From: Bacterioplanoides sp. SCSIO 12839
GTDB lineage: Bacteria; Pseudomonadota; Gammaproteobacteria; Pseudomonadales; Oceanobacteraceae
Direction: 5' to 3'
Assembly: GCF_024397975.1 (NCBI RefSeq)
Contig: NZ_CP073745.1
Location: 2,382,501 to 2,446,500 of the forward strand
Length of the DNA stretch: 64,000 nucleotides
Part shown: piece after piece, positions 56,369 through 64,000 of the stretch
Numbering within the stretch: the first letter of the stretch is position 1
Layout of the letters: the number at the start of each line of letters is the position of its first letter
Translations under genes and position numbers: made by a program
Notes under the pieces: model-generated
The model's input: only the letters and a program-made list of their open reading frames with translations
What the model was told of the DNA's origin: nothing
The model's database searches: none

Positions 56369-57268
56369 TCAGATTTCTCTGAAGTCAGTATAGACAGGCT
56401 GCCGCAGCTGCGAATAAAAGATTAATAATAACGCAGGAATATTCATCAAAATGCCGTAGAACAAGGCCACTAACGCTAACTCAGGGCGCTGTAACAAGGT
56501 CACCGATATCAACATCGCTGTTCCGGCATTCTGAATCCCGGCTTCAATCGCCAGTGTCCGGCTATAGCAGCGATTGGAGAACATAGCTTGTGTCAGAAAG
56601 GCTGACAGCGTCATCACCATCAGACATAACCCTAAACACGCCAAGGTGACGGTCGACCATAATTCAGGCAGACGATTCGCATTGACCCATGCCAAAGTAA
56701 CCACCAGAGCAAAAAACAACAAAAAGCTCAGCCGGTTCAGCAATGGAGCATGTTGCTCTGTCCAGTCACGAAAGCGTGCGGCCAGCATCATACCCGTCAA
56801 CAATGGAATAACCGTGACCAGCAGCAGGGGCAAAGCTGCAGCCTTAAAACTCAGAGCCACCGACAGACTGGGTATGGCCAACACATCCGTCATCAACGAA
56901 ATCCACAAGGGTAATGTCAGCGGAGCCAACAAACTCACAATGGCCGTCAGGGTGACCGATAAAGCCGCATCGCCGCCACTCAGATGACTGATCACATTGG
57001 ACGTCGCGCCCCCCGGACAAGCTGCCAGGATGATCAATCCTAATGCAACCTCAACCGCAAGATTAAGAACGGCAATCAATAACACGGCGACCAAAGGTAA
57101 TAAAAACCATTGCAATGCCAGCCCCAAAGCAATCAGCCCGGGTTGTTGCAGTATCCGGCGAAAATGCTCAAGCCGCAGTGACAAACCCATTACCAGCATC
57201 ATGACGGCCAATGCCAGAGGTAAAACTACCTGAGATAACACTTGAGGGTTGAATAAGACTTGCCCCAT
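56369..57268 (-). CDS. Bile acid:sodium symporter-family (BASS) transporter
   Basis: A 299-residue membrane protein with about nine to ten helices, of the BASS superfamily. Features: VMMLVMGLSLRLEHFRRILQ, LIILAACPGGATSNVISHLSG (the conserved core motif with GG and N) and LAIEAGIQNAGTAMLISVTL (second crossover, with E..IQN). Members carry bile acids, pantoate, amino acids or arsenite; the substrate here is unknown. It is 27 bp downstream of the Lrp-type regulator, which suggests a transported amino or keto acid; that is inference. Confidence 0.85.
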   Translation of the reverse strand: MGQVLFNPQVLSQVVLPLALAVMMLVMGLSLRLEHFRRILQQPGLIALGLALQWFLLPLVAVLLIAVLNLAVEVALGLIILAACPGGATSNVISHLSGGDAALSVTLTAIVSLLAPLTLPLWISLMTDVLAIPSLSVALSFKAAALPLLLVTVIPLLTGMMLAARFRDWTEQHAPLLNRLSFLLFFALVVTLAWVNANRLPELWSTVTLACLGLCLMVMTLSAFLTQAMFSNRCYSRTLAIEAGIQNAGTAMLISVTLLQRPELALVALFYGILMNIPALLLIFYSQLRQPVYTDFREI

Positions 57269-57295
57269 GTTCTTTCCTTAAACAATCATAAAATT

Positions 57296-57784
57296 TCAGC
57301 GAATGGTGATTTGGGTACGATCCAACACCTTACGCATCACAAAGCTGGAGTGGACCCCAGAGACCCCTTCAATCCGCGTCAAAGTGCCCAATAAAAATTG
57401 CTGAAAATCATCCATATCTTCCACCAGCACTTTAATCACATAATCAGCCGTCTGGCCAGTGATCAGATAACACTCCAATACCGAAGGGCAATCGCGCAAT
57501 ATTTGCTCGAAGTTCTCAAACCGGTCCGGGGTATGGCGATCCATACTGACGTTAATCAGCGCCATCAGGTTCAATCCTAAACGTCGGGCATCCAGATGAG
57601 CGCGATAGCCCTGAATCAGGCCACTCTCCTCCAGCGCTTTGACCCTCCGGGAACAAGGCGATGGCGATAATCCAACCTTATCAGCCAGATCCAGATTACT
57701 CAGACTGCCGTCCTGCTGTAGCAACTCAAGAATGCGCTTATCCGTTCGATCCAGCTCAATTTTGTCGAAAGTTTCTTTATTCAA
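57296..57784 (-). CDS. Lrp/AsnC-family transcriptional regulator
   Basis: A 162-residue regulator. The N-terminal HTH reads DRTDKRILELLQQDGSLSN and LADKVGLSPSPCSRRVKALEE; the RAM ligand domain follows (LMALINVSMDRHTPDRFENF, PSVLECYLITGQTADYVIKV). Lrp-type proteins respond to leucine or other amino acids. The gene is divergent from leuA, 143 bp away, and followed by the BASS gene, so a leucine or branched-chain keto-acid circuit is plausible by position. Confidence 0.92.
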   Translation of the reverse strand: MNKETFDKIELDRTDKRILELLQQDGSLSNLDLADKVGLSPSPCSRRVKALEESGLIQGYRAHLDARRLGLNLMALINVSMDRHTPDRFENFEQILRDCPSVLECYLITGQTADYVIKVLVEDMDDFQQFLLGTLTRIEGVSGVHSSFVMRKVLDRTQITIR

Positions 57785-57927
57785 AACAATAAAAGCTCAC
57801 AAAAAAACAATTATGAGCAATATATCTCCTCAAGAAGGCTTTTTCTATAGACACTTTGCAAACTCATTCCAACCCGGCTTTTTTATACTGGTGATATTCA
57901 AACGTTATCGTTATTTCAGGAAATTTC

Positions 57928-59604
57928 ATGTCTGCTGCGCCTTTTAATCACGCCAAATACCGCCCTTTTCCGGCTATTCAGAAAACGAATCGCCGCTGGC
58001 CGTCACAAACCATTCAGCAGGCGCCAGCCTGGTGCTCGGTGGATCTGCGTGATGGTAATCAGGCCTTAATTGAGCCCATGACCGTCGAGCAGAAACAGCG
58101 TATGTGGCGCTTACTGGTAAACATGGGCTTTAAAGAAATTGAAGTGGGTTTTCCTGCAGCCTCACAGCCGGATTTTGATTTTGTCCGCTGGTTAATCGAG
58201 GCCAATCAGATTCCGGAAGATGTCACCATTCAGGTATTAGTACAGGCGCGTGATGAGTTGATTGAGCGCACCTTTGAAGCGGTGGCCGGAGCCCGCCGGG
58301 TGGTGGTTCACGTTTATAATTCCACCTCTCCGGTACAACGTGACAAGGTCTTCGCCTTAGATAAACAAGGCATTATCGACATTGCCCGCCATGGCGCCAG
58401 CAAGGTACAGAGCGAAGCGAAGAAATTCCCTCGCACCGAGTGGGTATTCCAGTATTCCCCAGAAAGCTTCTCTTCGACGGAAGTCGATTTTGCCGTTGAG
58501 GTGTGTAATGCCGTGATTGATCAGTGGCAGCCCACTCCGGCCAACAAAGCCATTATTAACCTGCCTGCCACGGTTGAGTGCGCCATGCCAAATGTATTCG
58601 CCGATCAGGTTGAATACTTCTGCGACCATGTACACCAGCGCGATGCGCTGATTATCAGTATTCACACCCATAATGACCGGGGCTGCGCAGTGGCGGCCGC
58701 TGAACTGGCAATTTTGGCTGGCGCCGACCGGATTGAAGGCACCTTATTGGGTAATGGTGAGCGCACCGGCAATATGGATATCGTGACGATGGCCATGAAC
58801 CTCTACAGCCAGGGCATTGACCCACAGCTGGACCTGAGTCAGGCCGACGATATCATTGCCACCGTGGAAGCCTGTACCAGTATCAAAACACACCCACGCC
58901 ACCCGTGGTTGGGCGAGTTAGTGTACACCGCCTTCTCCGGCAGCCATCAGGACGCCATTCGTAAATGCCTGGCACAACAAACCACGGATGAGCCGTGGGA
59001 TGTGGCATATTTGCCGATTGATCCTCAGGACCTTGGCCGTACCTATCAGTCGGTGATCCGAGTGAACAGCCAATCCGGTAAAGGTGGCGCCGCTTACCTG
59101 CTGGAACAGCAGTTAGGCATTGAGTTGCCACGCTGGTTGCAGGTGGAGTTAGCACAACCAATTCAGGCACTAGCCGAGCAGCAACAAGGCGAAGTGGAAC
59201 CACAGCAGGTGTTGTCGACTTTCCGCCAACACTTTATGGAGCAGGACGGCCAGTATCAGTTATCCAGCTACCAGATTGATCGCCAGGGAAATCAGCATCA
59301 CGTTCAGGCCTCGCTAACCGACGCCAACGACCTGATGCCGATTCACGGCCAGGGCAGCGGTGCCATCAGCGCCTTTATCGATGGCATCCATAAAGCCACC
59401 GGTGTTGATATTCAGGTGGTGCAGTTCGATGAGCACTCTTTGGATCAAGGCTCAGAGGCCTCCGCACTGGCACTGATTCAGGCAACCATTCGCGGCAAAC
59501 GGTATACCGCCGTGTCTCAGGACTCGGATATAGTCGCCGCCAGCCTCAATGCAGTTCTGTCGTGTTTAAACAAAGCCATTGCCGAACAACAAATTGCCGC
59601 CTGA
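57928..59604 (+). CDS. leuA: 2-isopropylmalate synthase, long (type 2) form
   Basis: A 558-residue enzyme catalysing the first step of leucine synthesis (acetyl-CoA with 2-ketoisovalerate). Opening: FPAIQKTNRRWPSQTIQQAP and AWCSVDLRDGNQALIEPM (LRDGNQ metal/base motif), then EVGFPAASQPDFDFV, ISIHTHNDRGCAVAAAELAI (HTHND metal site) and GTLLGNGERTGNMDIVTMAM. It is the longer form related to yeast/Mycobacterium LeuA, with the C-terminal LeuA-dimer domain from about residue 435. No leader-peptide attenuator was seen before ATG 57928. A terminator follows. Confidence 0.96.
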   Translation: MSAAPFNHAKYRPFPAIQKTNRRWPSQTIQQAPAWCSVDLRDGNQALIEPMTVEQKQRMWRLLVNMGFKEIEVGFPAASQPDFDFVRWLIEANQIPEDVTIQVLVQARDELIERTFEAVAGARRVVVHVYNSTSPVQRDKVFALDKQGIIDIARHGASKVQSEAKKFPRTEWVFQYSPESFSSTEVDFAVEVCNAVIDQWQPTPANKAIINLPATVECAMPNVFADQVEYFCDHVHQRDALIISIHTHNDRGCAVAAAELAILAGADRIEGTLLGNGERTGNMDIVTMAMNLYSQGIDPQLDLSQADDIIATVEACTSIKTHPRHPWLGELVYTAFSGSHQDAIRKCLAQQTTDEPWDVAYLPIDPQDLGRTYQSVIRVNSQSGKGGAAYLLEQQLGIELPRWLQVELAQPIQALAEQQQGEVEPQQVLSTFRQHFMEQDGQYQLSSYQIDRQGNQHHVQASLTDANDLMPIHGQGSGAISAFIDGIHKATGVDIQVVQFDEHSLDQGSEASALALIQATIRGKRYTAVSQDSDIVAASLNAVLSCLNKAIAEQQIAA

Positions 59605-59627
59605 ACAGTTAAAGTAACTTATGAGCG

Positions 59628-59662
59628 AAGGTCGCCAGATATCCATCGGGTGGCCTTTTTTT
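59628..59662 (+). terminator. Intrinsic terminator after leuA
   Basis: AAGGTCGCC pairs with GGTGGCCTT (two G-U pairs in RNA) around a 13-base loop and is followed by TTTTT. It starts 23 bp after the leuA stop. Confidence 0.75.
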
Positions 59663-59799
59663 ATCACGAAACACCCGATCTGGTTACTTTGTTATCGTTT
59701 TGTTAAGCAGGAAATAACACAAAAAAATGCGGCACGGTATCACCGTTATTTGCTAGCGTGGTATGTCATCTGAAGCAAAACAATCGCGAGGTTCACGGT

Positions 59800-60213
59800 A
59801 TGACCATTCTGAATCTGCAGTTTGATAACAAAAGTATCCGGGTTGCTCTGAAGCGCACAGCAACGGCCCAAGCCATTCTTAACGCCATCCCTTTCAGTGC
59901 AACGGTACAAACCTGGGGCAGTGAAGTGATGTTTGACTGTCCGGTAAGGGTCAGCTTTGAAGATTCGGCGACCAATGTGGTGAAACCGGGAGATATTGGC
60001 TTTTGGCCAGACGGCAGCTCCATTACGATAGCTTATGGGCCCACCCCGATTTCCCGCTATGGGGAATCTCGCCTCGCCTGTAGTTGTAATATCTGGGGCG
60101 ATGCCCTGGATGATGTATCAGAACTCAAACAGATAAAACCCGGCAGCCGTGTTCATGTTGATATCTGGGCACTGAGTGGTTTAGAGATAGACGGCCTGGA
60201 TAAAGCGGGCTAA
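59800..60213 (+). CDS. Cyclophilin-like fold protein (TM1367/DUF369 type)
   Basis: A 137-residue cyclophilin-like protein of the TM1367 kind: VQTWGSEVMFDCPVRVSFED, then VVKPGDIGFWPDGSSITIAYGPTPISR, which has the conserved G-D-I-x-x-W-P and G-P-T-P-I motifs, and SCNIWGDALDDVSELK. Isomerase activity has not been shown for the family and the canonical cyclophilin catalytic Arg is not apparent. Start at 59800 after GAGGTTCACGGT; the upstream ORF extension is rejected. It overlaps the convergent FAN1-like gene by 4 bp at the stops. Confidence 0.8.
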   Translation: MTILNLQFDNKSIRVALKRTATAQAILNAIPFSATVQTWGSEVMFDCPVRVSFEDSATNVVKPGDIGFWPDGSSITIAYGPTPISRYGESRLACSCNIWGDALDDVSELKQIKPGSRVHVDIWALSGLEIDGLDKAG

Positions 60214-62063
60214 TCATCGGCCAGTTCGTGGATATACAGCACCCTGGCTGGAATAGATTGTTGTACAAAATATTCCAGCCACCCCTTTTGATTTTTCTGC
60301 AAACTATCACCCGGCCCTTTCACTTCGATTAACTCATAATCACCACATTTTCGGCTATCAGCCAACCACAATAAATCCGGCAAACCATTACGATGATTTT
60401 TAATATCCATCCATAAATAATCAAACAATAACCGCCAGTGCTTCAACGGGATTTGCTCCAGCGCCTGCTCAATTACCGTTTGATTTTCTTCAGTAAAAAT
60501 TCCCCAATAAATGAACGGATTACTCACCCCAAGTTTATGAGCAGCACGTTCAAGCACCTGAGTTTTAAACTGAGCCTGATTTTCATCATGATCAAACACT
60601 GCGTTCAGTTGTTGGTATATCTCCCAACGCTTTTTCAAGAAATCCGTTTCATATAAATCCACCGGAGCATGATGAAAATCATGATAAAACGCCCCAGAAA
60701 TCGGTGCAAAAACAACGGGCCAATAAAATAACCCAAAAACACTCAAGATCAGCGCATTTTCAAAATGACAAGCTATTCCGGCTTGGTACTGGCAGCCCTG
60801 TTGGTGTTTTTGGTTGTGTTGCTGGTCGCCTGGAAGTTGATGATGTGAATGGCCTTGCTGCAATTCAACAATAACAGCCGCTTCTACTCCATGCTGCTGC
60901 CATACCTCTCCTTTGTTGATCGTTAAATCACTTTCCTGCCATTGATTCAAAGGCAGAATCAAACGCCCACACTGTGAAGCCAGGTCATTTAACAATAATT
61001 GTTGAAAGCGCCTAACAACCTGTGGCAGAAAGCCCGTAACAAACTGTTTCTCCAGCACATGATAAGGTGATGAGTGCATGGCCGTAATGACATCAACCAG
61101 TTCGCTGGCGACAGGAAAGACCTTATTCTCCTGACTTTTTCGCAGTTGTTGCCATAAAATCCGACACCGTCTTTCTCGGGCAGGATGAAGTGGAAACCGG
61201 CGATACAAAGCCAGAGCTTGTGTTGTTTCCCCCAGGCGTTCCAATTGACGTATCAACTCACAGCCATTGCGATTTAAACGGCGTATCACACGCTCATCTT
61301 TACTATTGTCTCTCAGCGCCAGCAACGTATGAATAGACTCAAGCAGCTGCTCTGCTGAAGCTTCCTTTAATAATGGCAATCCATCAGAAAACTGATAATA
61401 GCTCAACTGCTCATCTAACTGCTGGCGAGACTGAAAACCGCGGCTCTCTGTATCGATCACGTAGTTTTCAAAACGATAAATACCCAGATCACGTAACACA
61501 AAGTCGGTAAAGTCCTGATGCAAATTACCAAAGTACAGCAGCTTGATTGTGGTGAACTCTAATTCACCAAACAAACAAAGCACATCGTCATGAATTAAAG
61601 AAGACAATCTTTCTGGAGACTGCTCAACGTGCTGTTCAAGCAACGCTGACAGTTCATCGCGTTGCAGCTTCGTCAACTGAGCTTTCTGGAATCCATCATC
61701 CAGAGACAATGCCCACTGAATCAGTTCCGGTTTGGTAAATAAAGACAGAACTTCATGGGTTTCATGTTCGTACTCACGGCCAGAATAAAGCCAACCAATA
61801 AAGCGTTGTTTGGCTAATTCCCCAAGTGCTGTAGCAATATCAGGTATTTCAGAATACGACAGTTTTCGGAAGCGGAATAAATCGCCTTTACGGCACAGCA
61901 GGCGAATATAAATCTGCTGAGCTGCAGGTGATAAAATTAAAAACTGCTCGATAAATTCGAGTTCTGCTTCATCTAAAATATCGACATACAGTTTGTGTAC
62001 ATGATGAATCAGGTGCAGAAAATTATCGTGATAATAAAACGTCGGAAGTTCATTAATCGCCAT
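60210..62063 (-). CDS. FAN1-like VRR-NUC nuclease
   Basis: A 617-residue nuclease with a C-terminal VRR-NUC domain. Helical N-terminal repeats precede the nuclease, which has GLPDLLWLADSRKCGDYELI and EVKGPGDSLQKNQKGWLEYF, giving the PD-(D/E)xK catalytic Asp, Glu and Lys. Bacterial FAN1 proteins are about 560 residues and act on branched or crosslinked DNA. The excess is largely a His/Gln-rich insertion (about residues 405-430; GHSHHQLPGDQQHNQKHQQG). It is placed between the conserved VEAAVIVE and HFENALILSVFGLFYW segments. Confidence 0.85.
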   Translation of the reverse strand: MAINELPTFYYHDNFLHLIHHVHKLYVDILDEAELEFIEQFLILSPAAQQIYIRLLCRKGDLFRFRKLSYSEIPDIATALGELAKQRFIGWLYSGREYEHETHEVLSLFTKPELIQWALSLDDGFQKAQLTKLQRDELSALLEQHVEQSPERLSSLIHDDVLCLFGELEFTTIKLLYFGNLHQDFTDFVLRDLGIYRFENYVIDTESRGFQSRQQLDEQLSYYQFSDGLPLLKEASAEQLLESIHTLLALRDNSKDERVIRRLNRNGCELIRQLERLGETTQALALYRRFPLHPARERRCRILWQQLRKSQENKVFPVASELVDVITAMHSSPYHVLEKQFVTGFLPQVVRRFQQLLLNDLASQCGRLILPLNQWQESDLTINKGEVWQQHGVEAAVIVELQQGHSHHQLPGDQQHNQKHQQGCQYQAGIACHFENALILSVFGLFYWPVVFAPISGAFYHDFHHAPVDLYETDFLKKRWEIYQQLNAVFDHDENQAQFKTQVLERAAHKLGVSNPFIYWGIFTEENQTVIEQALEQIPLKHWRLLFDYLWMDIKNHRNGLPDLLWLADSRKCGDYELIEVKGPGDSLQKNQKGWLEYFVQQSIPARVLYIHELADD

Positions 62064-62124
62064 ATTACTACTCTGATGTTATACAACGATTAATGAGCAA
62101 GAGCTGATATTCACTTAATTGTCT

Positions 62125-62907
62125 TTATGGCTCAAAACGTACATCACTGACAACTTCTTGATAATAACCATCAGTAAGACCACTTTTTAATGCCTCATCC
62201 AAGCGCCCTTCTCGTTTGCGGGAGAAGGTCAAATCCATGGTGCAACCCCGGTCATAATCTTCATCACCAATCACCGCTTGGATATCCAGCACATACTGGC
62301 CATCATCTTCCGTGGTGATTTCTGCAGTGCGATCCAATACTAAGCCTGCAGCCTGAGTCGAACATCGATAACGCTGAGTAATCGTCATACCTGCGGAATC
62401 ACTTTCGTTGGCAGTCCAAACTAAAATATATTTGCCTAATAACAGAGAGATCGTCTCATCAGAGGTGGGCTGCAATGCTTCAACATAAGCAGGAATATTG
62501 ATTACTGAAGCATCCGCATCTTCTTGACTATCGCGCTCCAGCGAGAAGATTAATTCAGAAGGCTTAACGTTATTTGCGATATTCTCAGTATGTGAGTAAA
62601 TCACCGTGCCCAGTACTTCATTTTCGGTCAACGAATAACGTTGCTCGCCATTAACGACACTAATCGTGTCACCCCCTTCCAGTTTCAGGGAGTCGGAATC
62701 ATGCTCAAAACGAGCTTCCATCCGATAATCGTGCTTACCGTCCCCCGCGTCAGTGACCACAACAGAATATTCGGCACGGATAGAATTCGTAGCAAAATCA
62801 CTGGAGGACTCAGGGTCAGATGAACTGTTATCGCAAGCTGATAACAAAACAGCAGCGGAGGCAACGGAAAAAGCCAATAGTCGTTTATTTTCCTTTGAGA
62901 ACCACAT
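62125..62907 (-). CDS. Lipoprotein, unrecognised
   Basis: A 260-residue lipoprotein. Signal peptide RLLAFSVASAAVLLSACDNS has lipobox LSAC, followed by a Ser/Asp-rich linker (NSSSDPESSSD). The mature part is predicted beta-rich (RAEYSVVVTDAGDGKHDYRM, YVLDIQAVIGDEDYDRGCTM) with no family recognised. The ATG at 62907 has TAAGGAG 8 bp upstream, and the longer ORF is rejected. Divergent from the DMT transporter gene at 63002. Confidence 0.75.
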   Translation of the reverse strand: MWFSKENKRLLAFSVASAAVLLSACDNSSSDPESSSDFATNSIRAEYSVVVTDAGDGKHDYRMEARFEHDSDSLKLEGGDTISVVNGEQRYSLTENEVLGTVIYSHTENIANNVKPSELIFSLERDSQEDADASVINIPAYVEALQPTSDETISLLLGKYILVWTANESDSAGMTITQRYRCSTQAAGLVLDRTAEITTEDDGQYVLDIQAVIGDEDYDRGCTMDLTFSRKREGRLDEALKSGLTDGYYQEVVSDVRFEP

Positions 62908-63001
62908 AGAACACTCCTTATTAAAAATACAGTTTGCAGGCTGACCAGCCAGACAATAAATTAGCGCCTTCATATTAACCGATTATGGGTGGTAAAACAG
63001 C

Positions 63002-63877
63002 TTGAGCCTGCATTCAACCAAAGCGGATGGACTTCTGATTATTGTTACCTTACTGGCCGCTATCAGCTGGATGTTTTCTAAAGAGGCATTAGCTGAGTTT
63101 CCGCCGCTGCTATTTATCGGCAGCCGTTTTTTGCTGGCCGGTTTGTTGTTAGCCGTCGTTGGCAGCCAATCTCTGCGGTTATTATCTGCACAACAATGGC
63201 GCTCTTCCGCTGCGGTTGGTGTATTTTTTGGTGTGGCCATGAGTTGCTGGATTATGGGGCTGTTTTATACCACCAGCCTGGGGGAAGGTTCTTTTATCAC
63301 CAGCATGGCTGTCGTTTTTGTTGCACCACTATGCTTGCTGTTCTGGGGAGATAAACCACCCGCTTCAACCTGGGTTGCCCTGCCACTATCAATCACCGGA
63401 CTGGCGTTATTAGCACTTGAGAATGGCTTCAACCCGGAAGCCAGCCAGCTGTTTTTCTTTATCGCCGCCACATTATTGGCTGTCACCTTTATTTTAAATG
63501 GGCGCGCTGCTGCCAACACACCAGCGTTAGCACTCAGTGCAATTCAGCTTTCCATCGTTGGTTTAATTGCGCTGCCGCTCTCATTGATAACCGAGACATG
63601 GCCATCAGCAGTGACCCAGAACATGGGGCTCTGGTTAACCTTGAGTGTCGTTGTGGGAACGTCGGCTCGCTTTTTACTGCAAACCTATGCTCAGGGGCTG
63701 ACATCTCCCGCACACGCGGCAGTAATCATGATTCTGGAGCCAATATGGACCGCCAGCATTGCTGCTTTCTGGTTTGACGAGCGCATGAGCACACAACAAT
63801 TACTCGGTTGTGCACTCATTTTCACATCACTTTTGGCCAATCGCTGGAACGCGGTTCGCACATTGTTTTGCCGATAA
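63002..63877 (+). CDS. EamA-family (DMT) transporter
   Basis: A 291-residue inner-membrane protein with about ten helices and the two EamA repeats of drug/metabolite transporters: LLIIVTLLAAISWMFSKEAL, EFPPLLFIGSRFLLAGLLLA (first repeat), MSCWIMGLFYTTSLGEGSFI, and PAHAAVIMILEPIWTASIAA with LLGCALIFTSLLANRW (second repeat). It exports or imports small metabolites; substrate unknown. The start is TTG at 63002 with GGTGGTAAAA upstream. Confidence 0.85.
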   Translation: MSLHSTKADGLLIIVTLLAAISWMFSKEALAEFPPLLFIGSRFLLAGLLLAVVGSQSLRLLSAQQWRSSAAVGVFFGVAMSCWIMGLFYTTSLGEGSFITSMAVVFVAPLCLLFWGDKPPASTWVALPLSITGLALLALENGFNPEASQLFFFIAATLLAVTFILNGRAAANTPALALSAIQLSIVGLIALPLSLITETWPSAVTQNMGLWLTLSVVVGTSARFLLQTYAQGLTSPAHAAVIMILEPIWTASIAAFWFDERMSTQQLLGCALIFTSLLANRWNAVRTLFCR

Positions 63878-63900
63878 CATAACCTGAATGGCGATAGTGA

Positions 63901-64000
63901 TTAATCGGCTGGCAGATGGTCTTTGATGATTTCAAACAACTCAGGGCGCCCTTGCTGAATTTCTTCCGCGCTCAGACCTTCCAATGAATGCGGATATTTC
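63901..64000 (-). CDS. C-terminal end of a gene entering from the right
   Basis: A minus-strand frame open to the right edge ends with TAA at 63901-63903, giving KYPHSLEGLSAEEIQQ followed by GRPELFEIIKDHLPAD as the last residues. Too short to assign. It converges with the DMT transporter gene. Confidence 0.5.
   Translation of the reverse strand, partial: KYPHSLEGLSAEEIQQGRPELFEIIKDHLPAD

Noticed and set aside
57785-57927. Leucine attenuator or leader peptide before leuA
   Set aside because: No short frame with repeated leucine codons followed by alternative hairpins was seen.

Overview
The window reads as chromosomal DNA of a free-living, probably marine gammaproteobacterium. The grounds are the gene families seen (UPF0149, YajG-like lipoprotein, DUF2058, DUF2489, SufT, long-form LeuA, PAS/GGDEF/EAL signalling) and an MvaT-like nucleoid protein, a type best known from Pseudomonas and its relatives. 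The Oceanospirillales/Pseudomonadales area is my best placement. It is inferred from gene content, with no rRNA in the window to test it.

Layout. 1-17 kb: housekeeping and stress genes, mostly single transcription units (LuxR regulator cut by the left edge, DnaJ-related protein, polysaccharide deacetylase, YgjP-type metallopeptidase, PstS/OmpA fusion, START protein, BolA, RbgA GTPase, GGDEF/EAL protein, enoyl-CoA hydratase, HPF-like protein, CNNM/CBS protein, YaaA, CbiZ). 17.4-21.8 kb: a co-directional fatty-acid set (two acyl-CoA dehydrogenases and a long-chain acyl-CoA synthetase). 21.8-27.4 kb: a PAS-only protein, purE-purK, DUF2058, sufT and a DUF3089 lipoprotein. 27.5-32.5 kb: an accessory stretch, all on the minus strand and visibly AT-rich from about 29.3 to 32.0 kb. 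It holds overlapping genes for an HNH nuclease, an unrecognised protein and a minimal nucleotidyltransferase, then a P-loop NTPase with an in-frame amber codon, a one-helix membrane protein, a GFA-like protein and a ClbS/DfsB-like protein. A 22-bp tandem repeat lies at its upstream edge.

32.5-39.3 kb: class III aminotransferase, cNMP-binding protein, MvaT-like protein, glutathione S-transferase, glycosyltransferase, a duplicated-repeat membrane protein and a candidate ADP-ribosyltransferase-fold protein. 39.3-46 kb: an Entner-Doudoroff operon zwf-pgl-edd-eda followed by a GH13 sugar phosphorylase. galU and a tRNA-Asn/Pro/Asn cluster follow, the cluster having a near-consensus promoter. 47.7-64 kb: FKBP prolyl isomerase, lipoproteins, a 265-bp MITE-like palindrome, GreA-like protein, aldose mutarotase, hemerythrin, LysR, a minus-strand line of Lrp, BASS transporter, histidine kinase and SUI1 homologue, leuA, a FAN1-like VRR-NUC nuclease and a DMT transporter.

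The most unusual signal is a dispersed element of about 106-110 bp present three times (1645-1754, 37526-37631 inverted, 41858-41963). A nearly invariant 55-bp core folds as two hairpins. It is enclosed by a long outer stem whose middle bases differ at each locus yet stay complementary. The copies lie before the deacetylase, before the glycosyltransferase and between edd and eda. The HNH/unknown/nucleotidyltransferase trio is the best candidate for an undescribed protein system.
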